Shown piece after piece: positions 1 to 9,530 of a stretch of 64,000 nucleotides of DNA (the stretch's first letter is position 1; each line of letters begins with the position of its first letter). The stretch comes from an uncultured Planctomycetota bacterium (lineage in GTDB: Bacteria > Planctomycetota > Planctomycetia > Pirellulales > Thermoguttaceae), in assembly GCA_900318195.1 (NCBI GenBank), contig ONJR01000144.1, forward strand, positions 118,772 to 182,771, read 5' to 3'. The notes beneath the pieces were generated by a model. That model ran no database searches, was not told the DNA's origin, and saw only the letters and a list, made by a program, of their open reading frames with translations. Made by a program: the position numbers and the translations under genes.

Positions 1-327
1 CCAAAAGATCCAATCGGTGATAATCCAACGCGGCGATTCGTAAAAGAAAATCGACCAAAACCCGCGTCCCTTACTGTAAGCTCGACGGTAAAGGCACGCA
101 TAAGCCTTACCGACAAGATTATTGAGTCGCGCGACCACATTCGGCGGCAAATTGTAGGTTTCTGCTAGCGCAAGATCGGCGCCTATTGCGCGATACAGTG
201 CGGCGAGGCGCGCGACGTCCTCAGGGGATCGACGACGTAACAAGCGAGGTTTACCGAATTCATCGACAAGCTCCTCCAATGCTAGCCAGTCATTTTCGCG
301 ACTCGAAATCAACTCTGCAACCGTCAT
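1..327 (-). CDS. SpoIIM-family (stage II sporulation protein M-like) membrane protein, N-terminal part
   Basis: The minus strand is open from the window edge to an ATG at 325-327, giving 109 residues with the C-terminus outside the window. The start is preceded by GGAG seven bases upstream. The translated segment has the pattern typical of the SpoIIM/DUF95 N-terminus: an early W..LE.L segment, a leucine-rich stretch leading to LAALYRAIGADLALAE, then NLPPNVVARLNNLVGKAYA and LYRR. In this family a soluble helical N-terminal part precedes several membrane helices; the window ends just where the first one should begin. Outside sporulating Firmicutes the role is unknown, although such genes often lie next to RDD-domain or MoxR/DUF58 genes. 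No neighbour can be seen to test that here. The family call is from pattern recognition only. Confidence 0.68.
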   Translation of the reverse strand, partial: MTVAELISSRENDWLALEELVDEFGKPRLLRRRSPEDVARLAALYRAIGADLALAETYNLPPNVVARLNNLVGKAYACLYRRAYSKGRGFWSIFFYESPRWIITDWIFW

Positions 328-585
328 AACGTCTCCACATACGGCGGCGCATTAAGCGTCGCTTCTCCTATTCTGTTTGCGCCGATCGCCACGACAAGAC
401 GCACTAATTCGTCTCCTATCTTCGACGCTTGCTTTTTGCCCTGGCAAAAGCTATACTGCTATTATATTGGTCGCGAGCGGACTTTCAACGCCCAAGACAA
501 ATTCATAATAAGTCGTTTCTCGCTACTACGTCGAATTTCGATGAAAGAGACCGGCTAACCAACGAGAAGACCAAGAGGAAATATT

Positions 586-1503
586 ATGACGATCAAAAAA
601 TCCGACGTCGTCGACGTCGAACAAAATATGAAACGGCTGCTGAATTCGCCAAGCTATCGTTTGGCTATGGAGGATCCCGATTTTATCGAAGGAAACGACG
701 GTCGGGAGACCCGTGTGCTCGCCGAGGCGCTCAAAGTGGAACGCACGCTTAGGCGCGCAAACGTCGCCTCAACTATTATCGTTTTCGGTAGCGCAAGAAT
801 CAAATCGCCGGAAGTCGCGCAAGCCAGACTGCGAGACGCGCAACTCCAGCTTAGAGCAGCGCCTGAAAACGCAGCGCTTCAACAGGAGGTTGCACGCGCC
901 AATAACGTCGTCAAGTGGTCGAAATACTACCAGCTAGCGCGAGAATTTGGCGAGGTAGTCGCACGAAAAAACGATCCGTTTAACGAAGAACACGATCAAC
1001 GCGGCGGCGTGCGTGTGTCGAAAAAACGTGAGTTTGTTATATGTACCGGAGGGGGACCTGGTATCATGGAAGCGGCGAATCGCGGCGCTTTTGACGCTGG
1101 CGAAGCGACCGTTGGCTTGAATATCAAACTACCGTTCGAGCAGCAGCCGAATCCCTTCGTTTCCGAAAATCTGTGCTTCAACTTTCGGTATTTCTCGATT
1201 CGTAAATTTCACTTTCTCTTGCGCGCCAAGGCTCTCGTGGCGTTTCCAGGAGGCTTCGGCACTTTCGACGAACTTTTTGAAGCCCTCACTCTACGTCAAA
1301 CTGGTAAAATGCAGGATCTGCCGATCGTTCTTTATGGTAAGGAATTCTGGACGAAGGTCGTCAATTTTGACTATCTAGTCGAAACCGGAGTCATTAGCGC
1401 GTCGGATCTAAGGCTCTTCAACTTTGCGGAAACGGCGGAAGAGGGTTGGCAGATCATCAAGGATTATTACGACGCCAAAAGAGAGCTTGGAACTGAGGCG
1501 TAA
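586..1503 (+). CDS. LOG-family protein (nucleotide 5'-monophosphate phosphoribohydrolase-like)
   Basis: This 305-residue protein carries the two LOG-family signatures: GGGPGIMEAANRGA in the middle and PGGFGTFDELFE further on. The second is the PGGxGTxxE motif that binds the phosphoribosyl group and supplies the catalytic glutamate. Family members cleave the N-glycosidic bond of nucleoside monophosphates; plant and some bacterial LOGs release cytokinin bases, and PpnN-type enzymes act on purine nucleotides. The protein is longer than minimal LOGs (about 190 residues). It has an N-terminal helical extension of about 60 residues and an insertion of about 55 residues between VFGSARI and the CTGGGPG motif. 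The ATG at 586 is preceded by AGAGGAAA. Substrate is not predictable from sequence. It sits alone, with no evident operon partner. Confidence 0.85.
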   Translation: MTIKKSDVVDVEQNMKRLLNSPSYRLAMEDPDFIEGNDGRETRVLAEALKVERTLRRANVASTIIVFGSARIKSPEVAQARLRDAQLQLRAAPENAALQQEVARANNVVKWSKYYQLAREFGEVVARKNDPFNEEHDQRGGVRVSKKREFVICTGGGPGIMEAANRGAFDAGEATVGLNIKLPFEQQPNPFVSENLCFNFRYFSIRKFHFLLRAKALVAFPGGFGTFDELFEALTLRQTGKMQDLPIVLYGKEFWTKVVNFDYLVETGVISASDLRLFNFAETAEEGWQIIKDYYDAKRELGTEA

Positions 1504-1675
1504 AGTTCTTTCCCCTTTCCAAAGGAGAAAAAACCTGTATAATGAAGAGGAGCGATTTCAGCTGCGTCTTGCGCATAAGCAAGATTCGAGCTGGATTCGC
1601 TCCTTACAGCCAAAGTGTTAAAAAGTAAAGAACTGACGCTGTTAGCGCCACTAACTAATACAGACAGACGGGAAC

Positions 1676-2002
1676 ATGACCTTTCGCTCGCAAATAATCA
1701 AAAGTCGACTTTTTTTGTGTTTGGTAGCGTTTTCGAGCCTTTTAGCTTGCTCGCCACTTGCGTTCGCGGCTGAAGGCGAGGAAGAGACAACCAAAGATCC
1801 CGTGTGGGTTCTCAGCTACGCTGGGTTGATATTTTTTGTCGGTTCGACGATCATTCTGGCAATCCTATTTTCACGCAGTCGTCCCGATTCCGTTCTCAAC
1901 CATGAAGAACAGAAAAACGTCGAGAAATTACGAGCGGAACGTTTCAAGAAGCGCCAGAAGGAAGCGCGACTTGCGGCAATGCAGGCGCATAAAAAACGTT
2001 AG
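1676..2002 (+). CDS. Small secreted/membrane protein, unknown function
   Basis: A 108-residue protein with an N-terminal hydrophobic segment ending in AFA followed by an acidic stretch (AEGEEE), which fits a type I signal peptide. A second hydrophobic segment follows (VLSYAGLIFFVGSTIILAIL), then a strongly charged, Lys/Arg-rich tail ending in HKKR. The likely topology is a short periplasmic N-terminus, one membrane helix and a basic cytoplasmic tail. No domain was recognised. The spacing to the downstream transporter gene is 86 bp, so co-transcription is possible. It is probably real: codon use resembles the neighbours, and the signal peptide and membrane helix make sense together. Confidence 0.7.
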   Translation: MTFRSQIIKSRLFLCLVAFSSLLACSPLAFAAEGEEETTKDPVWVLSYAGLIFFVGSTIILAILFSRSRPDSVLNHEEQKNVEKLRAERFKKRQKEARLAAMQAHKKR

Positions 2003-2088
2003 TTTATGACGTTCGATTCCGCACGCGAGCCGGTTATGCTATTTCCATACTTTCCGTTCGTAAGCGCTATGCGGTCTGACAAGCAAAC

Positions 2089-3054
2089 GTGTTCAGCATG
2101 AACGGCACATTAGAGACTCAAGATCGATCAGCGCGTTTAGAATCCTCGCGCGCTAGTACGCGTCGCGAGGATCTCGTCGGTACGGCGTTAGGTTTGCTAG
2201 CTTTTCTGATTTGGGGGCTCTTCCCCATCTACTTCTACTATCTGCGCGACGTCAATCCCTTAATCACGCTCGCATTTCGAGCTATTTTCACGACGGTACT
2301 CCTTGCGCCTGTTGTCCTCTTCTGCGGTAATTGGCGCAATATTCTTACGGTCATGCGGCGACCGGCGTACGATTTGGGGCTCTTTATAACGATGGCGACA
2401 ACAGCGACAAGCTGGGGAATGTTTATTTGGCTCGTTACAGTCAATCACACTCTGTACGCAAGCCTAGGTAATTATGTGTGTCCACTCGTTACCGTAGCGT
2501 TCGGCGCGATTATCTTCCGCGAACGTCCTACGCGTCTACAGTATATCGCAATCTTTCTTGCCTTAGCCGCCGTAGTTGTTTTTGCGTTTGGCGTCGGACG
2601 CTTTCCATGGGAAAGCGCGCTCGTCGCGGTTGTATTTGCTGTCTATTCCGTCTTACGAAAGAAAATGGACGTCGATTCGTCAACGGCGTTGAGCGTCGAA
2701 ACAATCTTCGCCTTTCCGTTAGCAACCGCCTACTTGGTTTACGCGCTCGTTGAACCTCGTCAAGCGCCGCAATGGGCAACGAGCGCGTCGACTGTGGCTC
2801 TACTTGTTGGCGGAGGCGCTCTGACGGCAATCCCACTTCTGCTCTTTGGCTCGGCAGCGCGACGTTGCAAACTTTCCACGCTTGGTATTCTTAATTACCT
2901 TACGCCAACGGGTCAATTCCTCTGTGGAGTCTATTTTCTAAACGAGGCGACGACCACGTTTCAGTGGATCAGCTTTATACTAATATGGTGCGCGCTCGCC
3001 GCATTCACAACCGATCTCATTTTATCGGAGCGTCAAGTCGCAAAGCCGGAGTAA
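2089..3054 (+). CDS. rarD: RarD/EamA-family transporter
   Basis: A hydrophobic protein of about 320 residues with roughly ten membrane segments. Its start resembles RarD: an AFLIWGLFPIYFYYL segment followed by NPLITLAFRAIF, then PAYDLG, YASLGNYVCPLVTV and FRERPT in the first EamA half. Similar spacing recurs in the second half, including LSTLGILNYLTPTGQFLCGVY. EamA-family proteins export or exchange small metabolites such as amino acids; RarD itself was named for chloramphenicol sensitivity and its substrate is unclear. The reading frame begins at GTG 2089, and an ATG at 2098 is an equally good start because neither has a clear Shine-Dalgarno sequence. It converges on the TolB-like gene, with 12 bp between the two stops. 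Confidence 0.83.
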   Translation: MFSMNGTLETQDRSARLESSRASTRREDLVGTALGLLAFLIWGLFPIYFYYLRDVNPLITLAFRAIFTTVLLAPVVLFCGNWRNILTVMRRPAYDLGLFITMATTATSWGMFIWLVTVNHTLYASLGNYVCPLVTVAFGAIIFRERPTRLQYIAIFLALAAVVVFAFGVGRFPWESALVAVVFAVYSVLRKKMDVDSSTALSVETIFAFPLATAYLVYALVEPRQAPQWATSASTVALLVGGGALTAIPLLLFGSAARRCKLSTLGILNYLTPTGQFLCGVYFLNEATTTFQWISFILIWCALAAFTTDLILSERQVAKPE

Positions 3055-3066
3055 GTCGCTAAAAAG

Positions 3067-4650
3067 TTACTGCAATTTGTCGACGTTCTTTGTCTCGTTC
3101 GAGTCGCCCCTCGCCGCTCGATATAGTTCGTGCGAATCGACTTTCAGCGATTCTATCGTCAACTCTGGGACATTGTACGATTTGAATCGATATAGATTGT
3201 GTCGGGGATCGCGTTGCGGCATAACGAACGGTTTCGACGCGCGACCGTTTTCATCTACGTGAGCAAAATAGAGACGCGTAAACAGTCCGTCTTCACGCCG
3301 CGAACTAAAGACAAGCCATCGTCCAGTAGACGACCACGTGTGATAGCTATCGGAGTCGTCGCTATCGAGTTCGTCCCAACGCCGCTCCTCGCCCGTACGC
3401 AAATCCTTAAGGTAGAGATCAGCCTCAGGACGCCAGATTGGAAAGGTCCCCCCTTCGGCACATGTATACGCTAAAAATGCGCCGTCCGGCGAAACGCGTG
3501 GAAAAAGCGCCGTCCTTCCCTGAGCGACCGCGCCAACGACAACTTGCGGCTCGCCAAGCGTATTCGTCTTTTCGTCAAAAGAGCGACTCATAATATCGTA
3601 TCGTAATTCAGAAGCGCTTTTTGCCATTTCCTCCGTCAGTGTATGAAGGGCTTTTGCGTCACCGGCAATCGACTCAGCAAGGTAAATCTGTTCCAGGAGC
3701 TCGCGCAATTTTTCCGACTTAACTTCAGCGACACAGTAAAATAAAGTTGTCCCGTCGGGCGACCAACTCGGAAAGGTTTCGAGCAAACAGGGCGTGCGTT
3801 CCACAACGGCAAGTTCATTCTTAGCCGCGTCAAAGAGAACTAGGTCAGAAAATGCGTCGTAGACCTCAAGCTTTTGACTGGAAAGCGAGTGGAAGATTTG
3901 ACGCGTCTGATTGGTTGAAAACGCGACCACGCTACCAGTGGGACGCCATGCGGGATAAGAGCATGAAATTCCGGCGCTCTTGACTTTGCCGCTCACTTTA
4001 GTCGCAGTCTCGCCGTTTACAAAAATCGTACCGCCATATGCAGGATCGTCTGTACGTCTGAAGTGAAACAGGAAATTGTCCGTCTTGCGATCCTGAAAAG
4101 AATGGCAGTTTATACAAGGAGACGACGACACAAACCGATTGTCGAAAAAGACGCGTTCCTCAAAACTTTCGAGCGATCTTTGCGCGAGCGCTATGCGGTG
4201 CGCGTAATCATAGCCGGGTTCAATTAAGCGATATGCGACAAACGCGTCAATTTTATCGGCAGACGTCTCATTCTCGAACGTGCGGTACTTCGTCCATTCG
4301 CCGTCTCGCTTGACAAAGACGTCAACGGTAAAGGACGCGCCCGTATTCACGGTGAGCAATTCGCGCCATTTTGTCTCTGGAATCAGAACGTCGCGTCCAG
4401 TCAGAACGAATTCGCACCCTTTCTTTCCCGCAAATCGCGTCGCATACGCCTCGCCTTCCTCAAGAATACGGAAATTCATAGGCGCAATATTGGGCGGAAC
4501 GGTTGTTTCGACATAATCCGGATATATGACCGGCAAAGAGTCAACCGCCTTGAACTCCTTCGGAACCGAACCATAGTTTGAACACCCGCACACGCCCCAA
4601 ACTAGGCAAAGCGCCACAACAACGACTCGAATACTCGCTCGATAATTCAT
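3067..4650 (-). CDS. TolB-like beta-propeller lipoprotein with one haem-c binding site
   Basis: The ATG at 4650 is chosen because it is followed at once by a lipoprotein signal peptide with lipobox VCGC (Cys23); the in-frame upstream extension would bury it. The mature protein has a Cys-Ile-Asn-Cys-His haem-c attachment motif at about residues 179-183, in the context SSPCINCHSFQDRKTDNF and followed by a GGT loop. After that come PD40/TolB-like propeller blades with SYPAWRPTGSVVAFS, FPSWSPDGTTLFY, FPRVSPDGAFLAY and HTWSSTGRWLVFSS. It is probably anchored to a membrane facing the periplasm. The same combination (NCHS haem motif then TolB blades) is known from Bacteroidota proteins whose genes neighbour DUF6057 membrane proteins, as here. 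Function is unknown; a redox or sensing role in the envelope is inference. Confidence 0.8.
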   Translation of the reverse strand: MNYRASIRVVVVALCLVWGVCGCSNYGSVPKEFKAVDSLPVIYPDYVETTVPPNIAPMNFRILEEGEAYATRFAGKKGCEFVLTGRDVLIPETKWRELLTVNTGASFTVDVFVKRDGEWTKYRTFENETSADKIDAFVAYRLIEPGYDYAHRIALAQRSLESFEERVFFDNRFVSSSPCINCHSFQDRKTDNFLFHFRRTDDPAYGGTIFVNGETATKVSGKVKSAGISCSYPAWRPTGSVVAFSTNQTRQIFHSLSSQKLEVYDAFSDLVLFDAAKNELAVVERTPCLLETFPSWSPDGTTLFYCVAEVKSEKLRELLEQIYLAESIAGDAKALHTLTEEMAKSASELRYDIMSRSFDEKTNTLGEPQVVVGAVAQGRTALFPRVSPDGAFLAYTCAEGGTFPIWRPEADLYLKDLRTGEERRWDELDSDDSDSYHTWSSTGRWLVFSSRREDGLFTRLYFAHVDENGRASKPFVMPQRDPRHNLYRFKSYNVPELTIESLKVDSHELYRAARGDSNETKNVDKLQ

Positions 4651-4722
4651 CTTTGGTCTCAATATTATTCCGGTAAAATTAGTTTCTACGCCTGACCGCA
4701 AGTCAATCGATTATTTCTCGCG

Positions 4723-7029
4723 TCAATAGTGATTGTAAACAGAGTCGTCTACGGCAAAAGCCCAATAGGTTCCGCGACAGTAATTTCTCATTGCATCCTG
4801 GATTTGCGGAGTCGCTAGCATATTGGCGGCGTGTTGCTCTTTGAAAAAGTCAATAAAGGGCGCAAACTGGTCAAGAGTCTCCTGAGAAAACTTATACTCG
4901 CATTCTTGCCATGCCTTGTCATAGGTTTGATACCGCCAGGTCGCATATCCCTGCTCAATTCCCTTCGGCGCGGTCCCAGCAGAAAATTTCTTCATGTACG
5001 AGTCGGCGCGTTTTAAGAACTGCTCGCCTTTCTTCTGCAACAGCAACGACACAAGTATCAACTCTTGTCTCGCGGCGTCCGCCTCGTCAAATTCATCGAC
5101 GTCGACGACGCCAGCCAAGAAGACGAGATTCGGAAAAACGCGCAACGTCGACTTATTGTGAAGGGGACGCATCGAACGCAATTTTTCCGTAAAAGCAGCG
5201 ACCTCCACCACCAGATCGGCGGCTACTCCGTACTTATTCGCCGCTTCTTCAAAAGACGCCGCCCGCGCTCGACGCGCACGACTGTCGTCTATCACGCGGG
5301 AAATAGAATCGTCGTTTCGGAAGTCTCTGACGCCCTCGTAAAAACGCGGAGAATCGAGATATGCAAGTCGAACTTTGGCCCATTCGCGGTAAAAAAGGGT
5401 TTGTGTAAGTTCGTTCAGATAACGACGCGCTAATTTATCTTCGCCATTGATTAGCATAGCGGTCGCGAGCGTCATGAGACAGGAGGTCGAGCGATCCTCA
5501 GCCGCGACATAATTATTCATCGCCAAACGAACGCCAATATTAGTCTGTCCCCAATAGCAATACACTAACTCGATCAGCGCGCGGTTCGCAACCTCTTCAA
5601 CCTCACGGCGCTTATTGAACAACCACATTTTTAGCTGGTAATACGACTGATTATCAACTGAACGTAAATAATCCTCTTGCGTTACCTCAATCGTCCCCAG
5701 CCCAGCAATCGGACGATTAAAGACGTCGGAGCCGAGACGACCAAGATGATAAAGAGCTACGTTGCGCAACATCGTGGCGCCGTCAATTGGAAAAGGATTT
5801 TGCTCGTCAAGCTCGACGATCGTTTGCCAATCCTGCCGCGTAAGCGCGCGCGTTGATTTGAAAATTTGAAAGAAGGACTTATTATGGTACGAGGCGAGAA
5901 AAGTCGCGCCTATCATAATCGCTAAAGTCGCCCAACTAAGCCGCGCGCTTCGAACGCGCAACTCCTTTTCAAGTCGGATCGCTCTTGCTTCATCGCTCTC
6001 TTTGATCTCTTCCTTTTTGTGCTTAGTATTGGTTCGACGTTGTTCTTTAATGGTCGCGCGCTTTTCTGCGCGGCGCTGTTGACGACGACTCTGTTCGTCG
6101 CGCTTTACGAAAAGTAGCCAGCGGCTTATCAAGTACATGATGAAAACAGAACAAACAGCCAGTATCGTAAAACCGTAGACAAAAACAGCTGTGATGGAAT
6201 TCTTATCGTATCTGACGTCTTCAAGGAGCCCCTGCACAAAAATATTGACGCGGCAAATTCGTGAATAGTAGACGCCGTGATAATAGGCGCAAGGCACAAT
6301 AACGGCAAATACGATAATTGCAACTACGCGAAATACGGGAACGCGTTTCATTTTCGACGTCGTCTCAACTTCACGAACGTTTGAATCTCCCGGCGTTTTC
6401 CGTTCTGCCAAGGTGAACTCATGGAGCAACGCTAGCACGAGCGCAAAAGGCGCCCAAAACCCGACAAGCGGATAAAAAGCCAACACATAGAGCGCGCACG
6501 CCAAGACGCGAAGACTCGCAGAAGGAATCTTTCGATAACCGGCAAAAACGAAAAGAGTCCACGCCAACGCAATCGGCGCTGCAAAATTAATAGAGGGATT
6601 GTACGGAAGATACACATAGTACGCGACCCAGGTCTGCGCTATAGCGAGGCAGCACGACGGCAGGAACGTAAAGATCCGTGCGACGCCGGTAAACTGTACT
6701 AGTCGCGCGACCAGCAATTGAACGATAAGCAAAAGAGTCGCGTAAATCAGACCGCCTAGAGCTGGATAGTATGCAAACTGCAAAAAAAAGGCCGAAATCC
6801 AGGAAAGAAAACCGTCTGGAGTCTGCATCCAGCGCGTAAGGAACTCGACGCGTGGAACAAACATCGAGTTCTCTTGACAAACAAAGAGGTAGTCGCCGTA
6901 ACGCCAGCCCCAAAAATAAAGCATGAAGACAAAAAACACGAACGACGTCAATACGTCGTTCCAGCGCGGCGCGCGCTCCGTCTTATGTGGAGACGTCTCC
7001 ACCGCAATCATGTCTGAATTCTCTTGCAT
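4723..7029 (-). CDS. Large multi-pass membrane protein with TPR-like C-terminus, DUF6057-type
   Basis: A 768-residue protein. The N-terminal half has about eight to ten hydrophobic helices, beginning with SFVFFVFMLYFWGW near residue 30. A highly charged cytoplasmic loop rich in Arg/Lys/Glu lies near residues 310-350. One more membrane segment (ATLAIMIGATFLA) is followed by a soluble helical C-terminal half of about 370 residues that looks like degenerate TPR/SEL repeats. The organisation and the gene next door (TolB-like haem lipoprotein, 72 bp downstream on the same strand) match the DUF6057 proteins of Bacteroidota. That assignment is from memory of the family and has not been searched. The two genes are likely co-transcribed. 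Biochemical role is unknown. Confidence 0.68.
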   Translation of the reverse strand: MQENSDMIAVETSPHKTERAPRWNDVLTSFVFFVFMLYFWGWRYGDYLFVCQENSMFVPRVEFLTRWMQTPDGFLSWISAFFLQFAYYPALGGLIYATLLLIVQLLVARLVQFTGVARIFTFLPSCCLAIAQTWVAYYVYLPYNPSINFAAPIALAWTLFVFAGYRKIPSASLRVLACALYVLAFYPLVGFWAPFALVLALLHEFTLAERKTPGDSNVREVETTSKMKRVPVFRVVAIIVFAVIVPCAYYHGVYYSRICRVNIFVQGLLEDVRYDKNSITAVFVYGFTILAVCSVFIMYLISRWLLFVKRDEQSRRQQRRAEKRATIKEQRRTNTKHKKEEIKESDEARAIRLEKELRVRSARLSWATLAIMIGATFLASYHNKSFFQIFKSTRALTRQDWQTIVELDEQNPFPIDGATMLRNVALYHLGRLGSDVFNRPIAGLGTIEVTQEDYLRSVDNQSYYQLKMWLFNKRREVEEVANRALIELVYCYWGQTNIGVRLAMNNYVAAEDRSTSCLMTLATAMLINGEDKLARRYLNELTQTLFYREWAKVRLAYLDSPRFYEGVRDFRNDDSISRVIDDSRARRARAASFEEAANKYGVAADLVVEVAAFTEKLRSMRPLHNKSTLRVFPNLVFLAGVVDVDEFDEADAARQELILVSLLLQKKGEQFLKRADSYMKKFSAGTAPKGIEQGYATWRYQTYDKAWQECEYKFSQETLDQFAPFIDFFKEQHAANMLATPQIQDAMRNYCRGTYWAFAVDDSVYNHY

Positions 7030-7302
7030 TGCGAGTCCAAACGTTCGTTTGTCAATAATCCGTTTATAGGGGAAGGAACAAAATTCTTTCGTGGAATTTC
7101 ACAGTGAAAAAGTCAGCGGAACTTCCCAAATAACCACTACGTCATAAAATTACCGATGGGCGCCTTGTCGCTTGCACGACTCGGAAACTGACCTTGATTG
7201 TATTTGATTGTATATGAGATCGCACAAGAAAACAAGCGAACGCCGTCAAAAAACAAAGAAAGCGCACGCTTACGGAAGTCCACTCTCGAAGCGAGGCGCG
7301 AC

Positions 7303-9492
7303 ATGATCGCAGGAAACGTTATGGAATCGAAAACTTCGGAACAAAGAATCAGCGTGGCGGAATACCAGTTGCCATACGGCGCGCAACTTACCAATGGAGG
7401 CGTAGAGTTCTCATTCGCGAGTAAATCCGCAACCGGCGCGCGAGTTCTCTTATACTCTGACGTGCAAGACGTAGAACCCTGCCGAGTCATTTCTCTCGAT
7501 ATGGAACGCAATCGACTCGGGCACGTGTGGCGCGCCTTTGTCCCCAATCTGCACGCTGGAACCCTGTATCATTTTCAGCTCGACGGACCGCGCGCGCACG
7601 AAAGAGGGCTCTATTTCGACAGCCGTGCGCCGTTAATCGACCCCTACGCGCGCGCGCTCGCGGGAGATTTTCTGCCGAAAATAGACGGCGTTTGTCAACC
7701 GCCCAAATGCGTTGTAATCGACGATGCGTTTGACTGGGAAGGCGACCACCCTATTCGACGTGCGTTCGCAGACGAAGTTATTTACGAGCTACACGTTCGC
7801 GGTTTCACCCAATCGCCTTCTAGCGGAGTCGAGAAACCTGGAACGTACCTCGGCTTGATTGAAAAGATTCCATACCTCCAAAAACTAGGGGTAACTGCAA
7901 TTGAGCTCATGCCTGTCCACGAATTTCCACGCAACGCTTCGTCAGGCGAGTGGAAAGAACGCGCTAACTACTGGGGTTACGATCCTATCGCCTTCTGCGC
8001 GCCGCATCGAGGATACGCATGGAACCCTGCGCCGGGAGCGCAAGTCTCTGAGTTTAAGGAAATGGTTAAGGCGTTTCATCGCGCGGGGCTGGAAGTTTAT
8101 CTTGACGTTGTACTCAATCACACGGCGGAAGGCGGCGCGCAAGGCGACGTCTTTACGCTCAAGGGCTTCGAGAGTCAAAATTACTACATGATGCGCCCGG
8201 ACGGCTCTTTCCTCAACTATAGCGGTTGCGGCAACACCGTCAACGGCAATCATCCCTGGACGCGCGAACTCATTTTCTCATGCCTGCGATCTTGGGTCTG
8301 TAATTATCATATCGACGGCTTCCGATTCGATCTTGCTTCCATTCTAAGTCGCGACCGTAATGGTAATTTAGTCTGGAATCCTCCGATCATAGAGACCATA
8401 TCAGAGGATCCCATACTTGCAGAGACTAAGGTCATAGCAGAAGCGTGGGACGCGGCCGGAGCGTATCAGGTCGGCTCCTTTGCGTCTGTCCGCTGGGCTG
8501 AATGGAACGGTAGATATCGCGACGACGTGCGACGCTTTTGGCGTGGAGACGATTGGTCGCGAGGTTCTTTTGCCACGAGATTCTGCGGATCAAGCGACCT
8601 TTATAAAGCGAGAGGACGCAAACCAACCTGTAGTGTCAATTTCGTTACGGCGCATGACGGATTTACTCTGAACGACCTGACGTCCTACAATTACAAGCAT
8701 AACTACGCAAACGGCGAAGATAATCGCGACGGCGAGAACTCGAATATAAGTTATAACTTCGGAGTCGAGGGCGAGACTGACGACGCGAAAGTGAACGAAT
8801 TACGAACACGCCAGATGAAAAATTTCCTCGGCTCGCTCCTACTGAGTCAAGGGGTTCCGATGATACTCATGGGCGACGAGGTCAAGAGGACGCAGCGCGG
8901 CAATAACAACGCCTACTGCCAAGACTCTGAGCTCTCCTGGTTCGACTGGAAACAAGTAGAAAAGAACGCCGATTTAGTACGTTTCGTATCTGCCTTCATC
9001 AAACTTCGCCGACGCGAGGCTTCCTTAAGACGCCGTGACTTTTTCACCGGCGAGCCCCAAACGCCGGGCGGGAATCCTGACGTCGTTTGGTTTGACCAGC
9101 GTGGAGGACGCGTCGATTGGAACGCCGCGCAACCTTCCGCTTTTGCGTGCTTCATTAGCGCAATCGACCCGAAAATAGACCCCGGATTCATGGAAGAATT
9201 TAAACGAGCCAGCGCGTTGCTCTCGGCAGAGTTGCCGTTCAACGTTATTGACGAAATAGTCCCTACCTCGTCTAAGCACGTCGTACTCTTTTTTAACGCG
9301 TCTGCTCATAGTCAGACTTTCTATTTCCCCGCTATGTTAAAACATCCCGACCTACTCTGGACGCTTTTCGCCGACACGGGCGGCGAATCGCCGTACGACG
9401 TTTATCCTGATTGCGACGGTCCAAGCGCGTGCGTCGACCAACCGCAGTGCGTCGTCGAGCATTCTATGAAGGTCTTTGTTGCGCGAGCATGA
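7303..9492 (+). CDS. glgX: Glycogen debranching enzyme GlgX (GH13 isoamylase type)
   Basis: GlgX hydrolyses alpha-1,6 branch linkages of phosphorylase-trimmed glycogen in the cytoplasm. The protein has an N-terminal CBM48-like domain (PYGAQLTNGGVEFSFAS; YHFQLDGP) followed by the GH13 barrel. All four conserved regions can be seen: DVVLNHTAEG, DGFRFDLAS with the nucleophile Asp, VIAEAWDAAG with the acid/base Glu, and VTAHDGFTLNDL with the transition-state Asp. The C-terminal beta domain ends near residue 730. The frame is open further upstream to a TTG at 7198, but ATG 7303 (GAGG upstream) or ATG 7321 (AGGAAA upstream) are more plausible, because the family alignment starts just after them. 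No glycogen synthase or branching enzyme is visible in the window. The gene ends before a perfect hairpin shared with the convergent HIRAN gene. Confidence 0.93.
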   Translation: MIAGNVMESKTSEQRISVAEYQLPYGAQLTNGGVEFSFASKSATGARVLLYSDVQDVEPCRVISLDMERNRLGHVWRAFVPNLHAGTLYHFQLDGPRAHERGLYFDSRAPLIDPYARALAGDFLPKIDGVCQPPKCVVIDDAFDWEGDHPIRRAFADEVIYELHVRGFTQSPSSGVEKPGTYLGLIEKIPYLQKLGVTAIELMPVHEFPRNASSGEWKERANYWGYDPIAFCAPHRGYAWNPAPGAQVSEFKEMVKAFHRAGLEVYLDVVLNHTAEGGAQGDVFTLKGFESQNYYMMRPDGSFLNYSGCGNTVNGNHPWTRELIFSCLRSWVCNYHIDGFRFDLASILSRDRNGNLVWNPPIIETISEDPILAETKVIAEAWDAAGAYQVGSFASVRWAEWNGRYRDDVRRFWRGDDWSRGSFATRFCGSSDLYKARGRKPTCSVNFVTAHDGFTLNDLTSYNYKHNYANGEDNRDGENSNISYNFGVEGETDDAKVNELRTRQMKNFLGSLLLSQGVPMILMGDEVKRTQRGNNNAYCQDSELSWFDWKQVEKNADLVRFVSAFIKLRRREASLRRRDFFTGEPQTPGGNPDVVWFDQRGGRVDWNAAQPSAFACFISAIDPKIDPGFMEEFKRASALLSAELPFNVIDEIVPTSSKHVVLFFNASAHSQTFYFPAMLKHPDLLWTLFADTGGESPYDVYPDCDGPSACVDQPQCVVEHSMKVFVARA

Positions 9493-9530
9493 TCGAATAA
9501 GACTCTGGTTAAACTCGGTTAAATGAAGTA

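Noticed and set aside
429..752. Open frame of 107 codons overlapping the LOG gene start
   Set aside because: It overlaps the well-supported LOG gene in another frame, lacks a ribosome site, and its translation is Arg/Lys-rich low-complexity typical of a shadow frame.
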